64,000 nt of DNA from Cynocephalus volans. Lineage: Eukaryota > Chordata > Mammalia > Dermoptera > Cynocephalidae. Position numbers and translations under genes: made by a program. The first letter of the stretch is position 1. Each line of letters begins with the position of its first letter. Below, one piece after another: positions 43,970 through 57,949 of the stretch. The notes under the pieces were generated by a model, which saw nothing but the letters and a program-made list of their open reading frames with translations, was not told the origin of the DNA and ran no database searches. The stretch is taken from positions 43,936,407 through 44,000,406 of the forward strand of contig NC_084463.1 in the NCBI RefSeq assembly GCF_027409185.1, read 5' to 3'.

Positions 43970-46030
43970 CGTGGCCTTATTAGTGCCAGCAACCTGGCCA
44001 AGGTCCATCTGGTTGACATTTATCATGTTTATGAAAATTTCTACATGTGATTGTGAAGTTCTGTTGATTGTAATTGGCATATAGTTCGTTCTTTCTCTCC
44101 TACATCAATACGTTAAAAACATCTTGAGTTCTGGGGGATTACACGTAACAGAGTTTGATGCAGGGCAAATCAACAAAAACTTACTGGTTTGAAAAACAAC
44201 CATTTTATCTCTTTGTGATTCTGTGAGTCAGCATTTTTGGCTGGGCTGAGCTGGGCAGTATCTATGCTGGTGTCACATGGGAGCACAAGTGAGGCATTAG
44301 GCTTCGGGTTCCTTGACTGAGGCTGGTTCCTTAGGAAGACTTCACTCACGTGTCTGGTGGTTTGTGCTGGCTCTTGCATAGGGCATGTGTTTCCAACAGG
44401 CATGCCCTCGGGCTTCTTCCCCAAATGACAGTATTCCAAGAAGGCAAACTTTGTTGTGCAACTGCTTTTCAGAACTATGATCATATCCCTTTTACTCGTG
44501 TCCCATTGACCAAAACAAGTGAAATGGCAAAGCCCGGGGTCATTGTAGGAGGGAACTACATGAAGGTGTGGATACAAGGTGACGTGTCATTGGGAACCAT
44601 TACTGGAAAAGTGTGCTGCAATTAATATACATTATGTGCACTTTTTTCCTATAAATCATGGGCCAAAAATGTTAGTTTGCAGATGCTTTTCTTCCATGAA
44701 GTTTAGGTCTATAAAAGCAAGAGGTGTTCTAGTGGCTATACTATTGTTAGAGTCCTATATAGTACATATGTATTAATAGGAACATAGTTAATACCACCCA
44801 AGTATTTCTCTATAAAGTCAATTTTAATGAGGGCATAATGTGCCTTTTTTTGATGTAGTGTAATTTATTCAACCATCTTTAAAATTTTTAAATTATTTCT
44901 TCACAGTAACATTAATTGTTACCAAATCACTAGCAAGTCAATATTTTCACTAACCTAAGGATAAATCGTGTGTTTAATCTCTACCAATGAATAGAATTGT
45001 GGGTGCTCTTTTGATGAGGTCTTTCCTGCCCTTGCTTGTGTGTAAGCGACACTTGCCCCACAGCCAACCTTATTTCGTTTTGTTTTTTCCAGCTATTGTG
45101 TAGAGCACTTTGCACAGCAGACTCTAGGAGCAAGTGTCACCATTTCTCTCATGACCGCCTCCATTCACCTTCTCTTCGAGGTACAATTCCAGAGTCCTCT
45201 ATGTGTTTTCAAGAGCAAAGAAAATGCGTACATCTCTGGTAAGTTGTTTATTTATTCCTCAGCTTGTTTTACATTTTATTTTAGGAGCTTTATAAGAGTT
45301 TAATTAAAAATGGAGAAATGTAAACAAAATTCAGCATCAGAGAAATACACATAAGCAGGATAAAGTTGACATGTTGATAAAGGCAGGTTACAAGGCCTTA
45401 CGGCCATCTAAGTTATATGTAAATTGGTCTCTGGTCTTTCTGATACCATGGCAAAAAGACACATTTATTATATGATTGGAATTGACCCTAAGAGGAGAAT
45501 GATAGAGTTTGGACGTGTTTTCCCCACCAAAACTCATGTGGAAATCTGATCCCCAATGTGGCAGTGTTGGGAGCTGTTTGAGTCATGGGGGCTGATCCTT
45601 CAAGAAAGTATTAATGCTCTTCCTGGTGGAGGGGGGCCTGAGTGAGATCTCGCTCTATTCCCATGAGAGCTGGTTGTTTAAAAGACCCTGGCACCTCCCC
45701 TCTCTCTCTCTTGCTTCCTCTCACCATGTGATCTGCTTGTACCTGCTGGCTGCCTGCCACTTTCCTCCATGAGTAGAAGCAGCCCGAGGACCGTACCAGA
45801 TGCAGCTGTCCCAGAATCATAAGCCAAATCTCCGTTCTTTATGTATTACACAGTCTCAGGTATTCTGTTATAGCAATGTGAAAACGGACTAAGACAGAAC
45901 ATGCTAAATTCTCATAGGATATGAAGTCTGAAGCAAAGTCTTTATTGGTCACGTAGGTGATGTAATGGACAGTGTTTTACTGCTGACCTGGAAATTAATA
46001 GGGTTCTGCAGTGGTAATGGTTACCTAGTG
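43970..46030 (+). repeat. Segmental duplication copy B
   Basis: Collinear with 18765-20360 (shared phrases given there). Copy B carries a MaLR LTR at 45500-45896 exactly inside homologous text: copy A reads through from AATTGGAGAGGAGAGTAAGC while copy B reads AATTGACCCTAAGAGGAGAA, LTR, then ACATGCTAAATTCTC. The duplication therefore provides an empty site for the LTR. Confidence 0.85.
45500..45896 (+). mobile_element. ERVL-MaLR solo LTR (plus), inverted partner of 46540
   Basis: TGATAGAGTTTGGACGTGTT at the left, GAGTCATGGGGGCTGATCC, GACCCTGGCACCTCCCCTCT, and CACAGTCTCAGGTATTCTGT to GACTAAGACA at the right. It has the complete length of the family and no internal retroviral sequence. Confidence 0.9.
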
Positions 46031-46154
46031 CTAAAGCACAAATCAGTTAGTAAGGTTTTTCTGGAATTAGTAAAATACTGTGGTCCCAAACAGCCCTTGC
46101 AAGTCCCCACCTGTTTCGTGGATAAAACCTAGAATGTGTGGAGGATAGAATCTA

Positions 46155-46262
46155 CTGCAGGTTTTTTGGGGGGGGTGGGGAGGACTATAGGGAGATTCGA
46201 ACCCTTGACCTTGGTGTTATAACACTGAGCTCTAACTAGCTGAGCTAACTTGCCAGCCCCTT
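46155..46262 (-). mobile_element. t-SINE monomer
   Basis: The reverse strand reads GGCTGGCAAGTTAGCTCAGC TAGTTAGAG and ACACCAAGGTCAAGGGTTCG, with tRNA-Ile-like A and B boxes, then a C/T-rich region near 46170. Confidence 0.85.
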
Positions 46263-46539
46263 TACAGTTTCTTAAATAAGTGCATACATTTCTCTCAGCT
46301 GGTCTGTATATGCAGGTTGTACCACAGCCATTCCAAATGTTATACTTTCTGATGAGTATTTTCATTGCTAATTTGCACTTTGCCCAACTCAATGTAGTCT
46401 TAGTTCAGTTCTTCAGAAGTTCACCAGTAACTTAAATAGGTGTCCAATCCAAAGACTGCTTATTTGCTTTATTTTATTTGAATCTTCTGCCATATTTGAA
46501 ATTACTATCCGTGATCTCCTGGAAATACTTCTTTGTTAG

Positions 46540-46935
46540 TGTATTAGTCCATTTTGTGTTGCTATAACAGAATTACCTGAGACTGGGCAATTTATAAAGA
46601 AGAGAGGTTTATTAGGCTTCCGATTCTGGGACAGCTGCATCTGGCATGGGCCTCAGACTGCTTCTATTCATGGCAGAAAGTGGCAGGCAGCTGGCGGATA
46701 CAAGCAGATCACATGTCGAGAGGAAGTGAGAGAGAGAGAGAAGGTGCCAGGGTCTTTTTAAGCGACGAGCTCTTGGGGGAACTAATCGAGCAAGAACTCA
46801 CTCATTAATCCCCCTTCTCCCAGGGAGAGCATTAATCCATTCATGAGGGATCTGCCCCCATGACTCAATCAGTTTCAAACACTGCCACATTGAAGATCAA
46901 ATTTCCACATGAGTTTTGGTGGGGAGAACACATCC
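46540..46935 (-). mobile_element. ERVL-MaLR solo LTR (minus)
   Basis: TGTATTAGTCCATTTTGTGT, CTGAGACTGGGCAATTTATA and CAAACACTGCCACATTGAAG follow the reverse of the LTR at 45500, with strong similarity over the whole length. About 640 bases separate the two, which form an inverted pair. Confidence 0.9.
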
Positions 46936-46954
46936 TCACTTGGGGGTGTTATCC

Positions 46955-47320
46955 GGCCCATCTACCGAGTGACATGAAAGGCTGCTATTTTTGATTGGGG
47001 CCCAGAGCAGAAGGGTCTGCAACAGGTCCAGGCTGCTGTGCAGGCTGCTCTGCCCCTTGGGCCATATGATCCAGCAGACACAATGGTCCTTGAAGTGGCA
47101 GTGGCAGATAAGGATGCAGTACGGAGCCTTTGGCAGGCCCCTATAGGTGAATCACAGAGGAGACCCTTAGGATTTTGGACCAAGGCCCTGCCATCATCTG
47201 CAGATAACTACTTTCCTTTTGAGAAACAGCTCTTGGCCTGCTACTGGGCCTTAGTAGAAACTGAACGCTTGACTATGGGCCACCAAGTTACCGTGTGACC
47301 TGAGCTGCTCGTCATCTCAA
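46955..47320 (+). pseudogene. Endogenous retrovirus pol fragment (RT-RNase H junction)
   Basis: A frame from about 47038 to 47296 reads as the connection between reverse transcriptase and RNase H of an endogenous retrovirus, with visible pieces RRPLGFWTKALPSSADNY and ACYWALVETERLTMG. It is closed by an in-frame stop after MGHQVTV. About 350 bases remain, with no gag or env nearby, so it is a dead fragment. It abuts the LTR at 46540-46935, whose class need not be its own. Confidence 0.8.
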
Positions 47321-47368
47321 GTTCAACAAATCCACAATGAAAACACATGCACCATTCTTCCCATATAA

Positions 47369-47457
47369 GAAAGGTACTTCAAAAGTTTCACGGAAAGATT
47401 CCTCTTATCTTTTAGTTCTATTTTCCGAGGAACTTTATGAAGCACCCTCATATATAG
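47369..47457. mobile_element. Mariner-like palindromic MITE
   Basis: AAGGTACTTCAAAAGTTTCA at the left and TTATGAAGCACCCTCATATA at the right, TATA on both borders. Confidence 0.7.
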
Positions 47458-48059
47458 TATTACTACCTGCTAGCCTTGACCCAAACCACCAACAGGGGAT
47501 TATTCCTGGTCTCCTCCCTCTCTCTCAGTTGCAGTCTCATCTGGCATCACATCCTGCTACCTTTGTTTCTGTGTTTTTAAATGTTTATTCTAATGGCTAC
47601 ATGCAGTGCCCATAGAAGGGTAGGAACTTTTGGTACTCAAAAATGGATACAGTAACTTTCTTTTTTAACATTAGAAATGTCACTCTTGGCAGAACCTGAA
47701 GGGCGTGTTTGCTCAGTGATGAGATTCTGTGCCTCCTGAGCTGTGCTACTGACAAGTGACAGTCATAGGAGTTACTGGGATACCTTTGAATGAGAGTCAA
47801 GAGAAACACGTGCAAAGAATAAAAATAGCACATGTTTTAATCTTTTGTACCTTTTGCTGTATACTTCAGTAATTTTAGCAGTAGTTTGTACTTGGACAAA
47901 ATTATAGGTTTCTAGCTCAAAAATGGCTTTTCATGTTTTCTAACTCTAAAGATTATATTTAATTCTGTTATTTCAGCTAATCACTTAAAATTAGTAGGGT
48001 AATATAAATGTATGCATCAATTATGCATTAAAGCTGTGGTTAATAGTTGACTAAAAACA
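47458..48059. other. No gene recognised
   Basis: AT-rich; possibly old repeat sequence, nothing identifiable. Confidence 0.4.
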
Positions 48060-50045
48060 GACTGTTTTGTGATAAATTATACATAACATAAAATTTGACC
48101 CTTTAATCATTTTTAAGGTTACAGTTCAGTGGCATTAAGTATGTTCACATTAATTTGCAACCATCACCACCATCCATCGACAGATATTTTTCATTTTCCC
48201 CCAATGAAACTCTCTACTCATCAAACACTAAACTCCTATTCCCCTGAACTCTGGGACGTGGCAAGCGTTATTCCACTTTCTATCTCTGTGAATTTGTCTA
48301 CTCTAGGAGCCTCACGTAAAGTGGCATCTTACAATGTTTGTCATCTTGTGACTCACTTATTTCATGCAATATAACATCTTCAAGATTCATCCATATTGTA
48401 ATGAAAATTAATTTTACTTTTTAAAGCTCCATAATATTCTATTCTTTGTATTGAGAACATTTTGTTCATCCATTCCTCCTTCAGTGGACACTTGGGTTGC
48501 TTCCACCTTTTGGCCATTATGAATAATGTTGCTATGAACATACATGTACCAATGTTTGTTTTAGTTCTTGCTTTCACGTAATTTGGGTTATGCCTAGCAG
48601 TGGAGTTGAAGGATCCTATGATAATTCTATGTTTAGTTTTTTTCAGGAATCTCCATAGCATCTTCCACACTTTATATTCTCACCAGTAATGCTTCAGGAT
48701 TGCAGTTTCCACATCCTTGCCAACCCTGCTGTTTTTTGTTGTTTTTTTGTGATGGCCATTGTAATAGGTGTAATGTGATACTTTATTGTCATTTTGATAT
48801 GCATTTCTCTAATGACTAGTGATGTTGACTATCTTTCCATGTGTTTATCAGCAATTTGTGTATCTTTTTCTGTCAATTTTTTACTCCTGTTTTTGAGTTG
48901 TAGGGTTTATATATACATTTTTTTTCCAGATATTAATCTCTTATGAGATACATGCTTTGCAAATATTCTCCCAGACTTAGCGGGTTGCCTTTTCACCCTG
49001 TAGATAGTGTCATTTAATGCAGAAAATATTTTAATTTTATACAGTTCAACTTATCTTTTTTGTGGTTGTTGTTGTTGTTGTTGTTGTTTAAGCTTTTGGT
49101 ACCATATTGAATCAATTATTGCCAACCCCAATGTTATACAGAATATGTGTGTTTTCTTAACCAAACATTTTAAATTCACAGTCGTAGTTTGGTATCAAAA
49201 CATAAAATATGAGATTATTTTTATTCATTTATTTAGAAACTAATCTAAATTTCTTATTTTTTATTTGGTTGTCCCATCTGTTACTGAGAGGAGTATTAAT
49301 TCTCTATTTATAATTGTCAATTTGTCAATTTCCCACTTTAGTTCTGTTGTTTTTTGTTTCAGGTAGTCATGTGTCACATAATGGTGTTTCAGTCAACAGC
49401 AGAGCACAAATATGACAGTGATCAAAACAGTACTCTATAACATACCACTTAGGTGTGTAGTAATTTATATTATCCAGGTTTCTGTAAGTACACTTTGTGA
49501 GGTGCACACCATGACAAAATTGCCTAATAACGCATTTCTTGGAACATATTTCAGTTGTTAAGCAACACAAGACTTTACTTTGAGGCTCTGTGTTTAGGCA
49601 CAGCCACATTTATAATTGTTGTGTTATCCTTACATATGATCCTTTTATTATTGTGAAAGTGTTTTTTATTTCTGGTAATATATTTTGTCTTGAAGTTTCC
49701 TTTGGCTACTACTAATATTTCCACTTAAGCTTTTTGGATTAGTGTCTGTGGAGCATATCTTTTTCCATTTTTTTAGTCTGTTTGTGTCTTTGTATTTAAA
49801 ATGTATCTCTCTGGATAGTGTGTTTTTGCATCTTACTTTCCTATCAAAGCTGACAGTCTGCCTTATGGAAAGTGTTTAGTCCTATTTCATTTTAACAAAT
49901 TAAGAATAAGGTTTGATTTGGATCGATCACTTTGCTACTTATTTTCTGTATGTCTCATCTGCTTTTTGATCCTCTGCTTTTCCTTCCCTAACTTATTTTC
50001 AGTTGATTAAGTATTTGTTAATATTTTAGTTTGGTTCATCTATTG
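48060..50045 (-). mobile_element. L1M-type element, minus strand, interrupted
   Basis: 3' UTR (CATAAAATTTGACCCTTTAA, CAACCATCACCACCATCCAT), ORF2 3' part (TGGGTTGCTTCCACCTTTTG), then a foreign block at 49361-49615, then ORF2 again (CCTTTTATTATTGTGAAAGT at 49639). All frames broken. Confidence 0.8.
49361..49615. mobile_element. Tigger-like DNA transposon fragment
   Basis: GTAGTCATGTGTCACATAAT, CTTAGGTGTGTAGTAATTTA and TGCCTAATAACGCATTTCTT follow a pogo/Tigger-type nonautonomous element in diverged form, inserted into L1. Family name not assigned. Confidence 0.45.
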
Positions 50046-52570
50046 GCCCTTAAAATAATTTAAAAACATAACTTATTTTAATTTTGGTAAACACACATAA
50101 TATCAAATTTATCATCTTAACCATTTCATAACATTTATGTGGTGTTCAGTATACTCATACTGTTTTGCATCAGATATTCGGAACCTTTTATCCTGGAAAA
50201 CTGAAACTCTATACCCATTAAATGTTGACTCTCAATTTCCCCCTCCTTTTAGCTCCTGACAACCACCATTCTACTTTGTTTTTCTAAAAATTTTACTCAT
50301 ATCAGTGGACCCATAAAATATTTGTCATTTTGTGTGTGGCTTATGTCACTTTTCATAGTGTCCTCAAACTTCCATGTTGTAGCATACGACAAGATTCCTT
50401 TCTGTTTAAGGCTGAATAACATTCCTTTGTATGTATATATACCACGTTTTGTTTATGTATTGTGGAGGGTACTAGCATTAATAAAACACATGTATTTCAC
50501 AGGGCTTTAACCTTTAGCCTAGTAGGGTCACAGTCCTTAGTGTTAGAAGGGCCATAGCCCTATAGTTGGTTGTTACTGTATATAGGCAAGTGATTGACTT
50601 TTGTATATTAACTTTGTGTCTAGCAGTCTTGCTGTGATTACTTATTACTTAATTCCTTGTGATTATTTCCTTTTTAGTGTTTTGATATGATGGATTAAGT
50701 TAATTTATGTCTAAATATAACCCAGCCTTGTGTGTTTGGAATAGATACCACTTTGTTATGTTGCATAATTCTTGGGTTTGCTAATATTTTGTTGAGGATT
50801 TTTGCATGTATGTTTATGAGAGAGATAATGGTTTGTAGTTTTCTATTCCTGTCATATCTTTGTCTGGTTTTGGTATTGCAGTAGTGCTGTCCTCATAGAT
50901 TAAGTTGAGAAGTATGTCATTTTCTGTTCTCTGAAATATATTATAGGAAATTGGTGTAATTTGTTCCTTAAATATTTGGTGGAATTCACCAGTGAAAACA
51001 TCTGGGCCACGTGCTTTTTCTTTAGAAGGCTATTATTTATTCACTCAATTTTCACAATGTAAGCCTATTCAGATGTGTATTTCTTGTGTGGGTTTGGACA
51101 AATTGTTTCTTTGGAGGAATTGATCCATTTCATCTGTGTTATCAAATGTGTGCACAGAGAGGTGTTCATAGTAGTTATTATTCTTTAATGTCCACAGGAT
51201 CTATAGTAATATCCTGGTACTGCTAATGTTAGTAATTTCTGCACTGTGTCCTTATCTTTTTAGTTAGCCTGGGTATAGCCTTATAAATTTTACTGATCTT
51301 TTTAGAAAACCAGATTTTTTGTTGTTGTTGGTTTTCTCTGTTGATTTCCTGTTTTCAATATTATTTATTTCTGCTCTAATTCTTAATTATTTTATCCTGT
51401 TTTCTTTTGATTTAGTTTGCTCTTTTTATTTCTAGTTTCCAATGGTAGAAACTTAGATTATTAATTTTAGATGTTTCTTCTTTTTAAATATATGAATTCA
51501 GTGCCGTAAACTTTTTTAATGAACTGCTTTTCTTGTATTTCACAAATTTTGATAAGTTGGGTTTTCATTTTTATTTAGTTAAAAATTCTCTTAAATTTCT
51601 CTTGAGATTTTTTTGGGGGCCCATGTATTATTTAGAGTTGTTTGGTTAAATCCCACTCTATTTCCAGATCTAGTTTGATGCGTTTCTTCTCCCATCACTG
51701 AATATTTGACTCCACTCTCTTCTTGCTTGCGTGCTTTCTGAGGAGATGGTGGATGTAATTCTTCTGTTACTCTCTGGGTAAGATTTTTTCCCCCTTTTGG
51801 CTTGTTTCAGATTTTTCTTTATTTTTGATTCTCTGTATTTTGAAAATTATATTCCTAGATATAGATTTTTGGCCTTTATCCTGTTTGGTGTTATCTTTCC
51901 TCCCTGGATCTTTTGTTTAGTGTCTGACATTAATTTGTGGAAGATCTCAGACATTATTGTTTCAGGTATATTTTTTTCTCCCTTTCTTCTGTTATTCTCA
52001 TTACTATATGTTATATCTTTCATAGTTGTTCCATAGTCTTTGAATATTATGTTGTGTTCTTTTCATCTTTTTTTTGTTGTCTGTTTGTTTTATTTTTTGA
52101 GTGGTTTTATTGTTGTTGTTGTTTGTTTTTGGCTTTTCAATTTTTGTATTTTCTCTTGACATGTCTTCAAGCCCAGGTTTTTTTTTTCTTTCTCAGCTCT
52201 GTCTAGTCTACTAATAAATCAATGAAAAACATTTTTTACTTCCGTTACAGTGTTTTTGATCTGTAGTATTTCTTTCTGGTTCTTTATTAGGACTTTTTCT
52301 CTCTGCTTACATTGCACATCTGTTGCTGAATGTTGTCTGCTTTATCCATTTATGCTCTTAACATATTATCCCCTGATGATTTCAACATCTTATCCATGTG
52401 TTGTTTTGATGCATCACTTCAAGTTATGCTTCTCGTGCTTTAGAATGCCTTGTAATTTTTTTTAGAATGCCTTGTAATTTTTTTAAATAGCCAGACATGA
52501 TGTGCTATGGAAAGGAAGTGCTGTAATGTATCTTCAGTAATGTGTTCATAAGGTGTGCAGAAGGGGAAGC

Positions 52571-52997
52571 TGTATTAGCTTGTTTTGGAGGCTATAACAG
52601 TATACCTTAGAGTGGGCAATATATCAAAAACAGAAACATATTGCTTCCAGTTTTAGAGGCTGGCAAGTTCATGATCTAGGCTGTAGTAGATTCACTGTGT
52701 GGTGAGGACCCATTCCTCATGGATGGCACCTGCTTTATGTCCTTCCATGGTGAAAGGGGCCAAGAGGCTTTCTTTGGTCTTTTTTATCAGATCACTAATT
52801 CCTCTCTGAGGGCTTTGCCCTCATGGCTTAATCTCCTCCCATAGGATCCACCTCATAAATCCAGTGCATTGGTGATTAAGTTTCAACACTTATAAAGTTA
52901 ATTTTGGGGGGACACAATGTTTAATATGTTTAATAATGTTAATTATGTTAATGTTTAAAACTGTCGATTTTGGGGGGATACATTCAGACCGTAGCAG
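52571..52997 (-). mobile_element. MaLR-type solo LTR with internal end duplication
   Basis: TGTATTAGCTTGTTTTGGAG at the left, GAGTGGGCAATATATC, and at the right two similar ends, AATTTTGGGGGGACACAATG (52900) and GATTTTGGGGGGATACATTC (52966), separated by TTAATGTT-type repeats. The second with CAGACCGTAGCA looks like the true terminus, so the end was locally duplicated. Confidence 0.8.
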
Positions 52998-53032
52998 AAA
53001 TGTTTTATAGTTCTATCATTGTCTCATTCTCT

Positions 53033-53178
53033 CTTTTTTTTTTTTTTTTTTGTCTTTTTCGTGACCAGCACTCAGCCAGTGAGCGCACTGGCCATTCCTA
53101 TATGGGATCCGAACCCGCGGCGGGAGCGTCGCCGCGCTCCCAGCGCAGCACTCTACCAAGTGCGCCACAGGCTCGGCC
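53033..53178 (-). mobile_element. t-SINE, GC-rich variant, with 16-bp TSD
   Basis: The poly-T tract (53034-53051) is the tail. The reverse strand reads GGGCCGAGCCTGTGGCGCAC, GCTGCGCTGGGAGCGCGGCG, GGGTTCGGATCCCATATAGG. CATTGTCTCATTCTCT flanks it at 53017-53032 and 53179-53194, a perfect 16-base duplication. Distinct CpG-rich middle compared with the AACACCAAGG subfamily. Confidence 0.93.
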
Positions 53179-53952
53179 CATTGTCTCATTCTCTTAATGA
53201 GCCTCTTTCTTTGGTCTGTCAACTTTATAAGTGTTTTTCCATTGGTTTTTTTCTTTTTCCTTACATGGGACAAGATGTCTGGAGTGGGCCAGAATTGGGT
53301 ATTTCCCTTCTTCCATGCAGAAGGCTAGAGAGGGCTGGAGTTAGTTATTTCCCTTTACCCAGGTTGAGTAGGCTCTGATAATAGTACAACAGGTTAGGCT
53401 CTCATGAAGTAGTTTTTCTTGAAGCCTTATTAAGAAGAACAGAGTGTTCTGGCATATTTCAAAAGAGTTTGCCTCTTCCCCTCTCACAGGTGGAAGCAGG
53501 AGGGGAATTTTCTTTATTATTTCCTTTAGAAACTTGGTGGAGTTCTTGGAGGTGAATTGCACAGTATTTTGGTGGCCCATTTATGACTGGGTTCCCCTGG
53601 AGTTTTTAACTCTGAGTAGTTTGCACTGAGCCTCCAGCAATGTGTCACTCACAATTCAGGTTGTCCTGATCCAGCACTGGTTTTCATGGTGGTTCCCACT
53701 ACTAAGTCTTCTTCTGTAAGCCATGACTATGGATATTTTCCTGTCTTCCTCTCTAATCGGGGACAGTGGTTTGCCCTGTGTCCTTCCCTTTCACAGATCT
53801 AAGAAGAGTTGTTAGTTTTTCAGGCTGTTCAACTTTTTAGTTGTTGTTGGGATGGAATGGTGACTTCCATGCTTCTTATGTGGAAAAATAGAAACCTAAA
53901 ATATATTTCTAAAAGTCCCTTCATGATGTCTTTGATAATCAAAGAATTATTT

Positions 53953-53993
<41 letters not shown>

Positions 53994-54002
53994 GTGTGTG
54001 TG
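53953..54002. repeat. (TG)n microsatellite
   Basis: About 24 TG units with one CG interruption. Confidence 0.97.
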
Positions 54003-54340
54003 TTTTCTTTCAATCTCTTAGGTTCATTCATTCTGATGGCAGCTTCGGGTTCCACTGAAATTCTGATACTTTCCAAATCTTTATCTTGAGGTTTCCAAAT
54101 CTTTAGCTTCAGATCTATCTCCTGAACCGTGGAATCATATATCCAATTGCTATTTGGACATTTCCACAGAGATTTCAAATGTAAAGTGTCTTAATCTGTG
54201 TCACTCTGCTCATTATATTTTTCTCTTATTTTCCAAATTTCACTTTACAGTGCCAGTACCTAAGTAGCTGCCATAGCCTTGGACTAAAACTCCTCTTTAT
54301 ACCCTCTGCAGAACAAATTTCTACCACATTCTGTTTGTTT

Positions 54341-56640
<2,300 letters not shown>

Positions 56641-56886
56641 TGAAACTCCATAGTAAGTCCTAGGAGCACCACTTTCTTCTTTGTTGATAAATATGGGAAC
56701 CACTTATAGGGTTGAATTCTATTTAGGTAAGATTCCATTTTGTGGGGAATGTGAGTGGAGAATGTAAACGTCATCAGTCTCTAACTGGCCCCTTCATTGC
56801 ACAGCTTCTGAAGCCAAGCTCTTGTCATTCTTCTAAGGACTTGACTTAGTAGGTTTACAAAGTTCTGTGTTGTTTCTTATTAACAG

Positions 56887-56979
56887 GCTGCTACATTCCC
56901 AAATGTGAGGTGATCTGCAAGTTGGAGCAGGGAGCAGAGTCATGGACATTAGAAGAAACCCTCAACCAGAGCCTACAAG
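56887..56979 (+). CDS. KRAB-B box exon of the same zinc-finger gene
   Basis: Acceptor TTATTAACAG, 93 bases, donor GTTAGT. In phase with the KRAB-A exon it encodes GCYIPKCEVICKLEQGAESW then TLEETLNQSLQ, matching KRAB-B (..KPEVICKLEQGEEPW pattern). KRAB-B assists KRAB-A repression. Proline of the usual GEEPW is Ser here, and KxE..I is KCEVI. The donor is GTTAGT, weaker than GTGAGT. It lies 251 bases right of the KRAB-A exon, an ordinary spacing. The frame remains open, phase 1 at the exit. Confidence 0.92.
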
Positions 56980-57949
56980 GTTAGTCAGTGCATAATGGGC
57001 AGCGAGGCAGGGAAGAGTAAAGCCCAGCATTTGTTGGTCATGTTCTGCTGTTTCTACTATTTTTTCCCTAGATCCCAGATCTGAACACAGCTTGTCTGTT
57101 TGCAGAAAACACATGCATTATATAATCTCCAAGGATGACTGTCACATGTATACCCCCACATTTTATTCTCCTAAATAGTTTTTAAATGTTTTCACATTTT
57201 ATTTCATCTTATTGCATTGTGTTTTACACATGCATTCTATGTAATGAATCAGGAAAAATAATACTTTACATTTGACTCTATTTTCTCTCACACCTCACAT
57301 GGAATCCATAGGAATTTTTTTCTGTTTTCTTACTACCTCTATTGCTACATGGTTATATCCACCTCAGTCTCTCACAGAGGTGCTTCCAGAGAGTCAGATC
57401 ACATCTGGGACAGCTTTCCTGCCCCCTCCACATATCCAGGCTCTTTCTGAGAATGTGCAGCCAAGTGCGCCACCTGCCTTCTCATTGTGATTTTTCTGCA
57501 AGGGTCCTGTTGTCCATCCTTGAAGTCTTAACTTTATTTTCCACTCCCACGTCCCTCACAGTTAATCACATAAGTCTGTAGGTCTAGAAGCCCAAAGGTG
57601 TCCAAGATTCAAGTCTTTTTTTCTATTAGGAATTGGATAGGAACTAGTTTAATCTCTAAATATCCTGTCATCCTGAAAACTTAAAAGTTTGCAAGAGCAT
57701 GTTATATACCTTTAGAAGTCAGTATAACCAATAATCAAACCAGTGTAAATGAGGGGCCATACAATAGCTATACATCAGACATGTTTTTATGAAACAAACA
57801 TGTTATAGTTTTATAAAGTGGTCATGAGTTCAGCAACCTACAGTGCACTGGCTTTTTTTGTTTCACATTGATTTAAAACATCAATTTATAAAAATGTCAC
57901 ATGATAATTTTAATTTATGATCAAAATTCTTAATTCTTCTGTTTCATTA
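56980..57949. other. Intron right of the KRAB-B exon
   Basis: No zinc-finger codons (CxxC...HxxxH, TGEKP linkers) seen on the plus strand. Confidence 0.6.

Larger units (their letters stand above)
50050..54340 (-). mobile_element. L1M element, minus strand, with nested LTR and SINE
   Basis: Starts with a 3' UTR (AACACACATAATATCAAATT, GAAACTCTATACCCATTAAA), goes through ORF2 to about 52560, and after the nested insertions reaches a 5' region at about 53200-54340 (CAGGTTGAGTAGGCTCTGAT, CAATGTGTCACTCACAATTC). Length is near a full element. Frames all broken, (TG)n at 53953. Confidence 0.78.

Noticed and set aside
46955..47320. Coding retroviral pol
   Set aside because: Only about 350 bases of one pol segment remain, closed by a stop, with no flanking retroviral genes.
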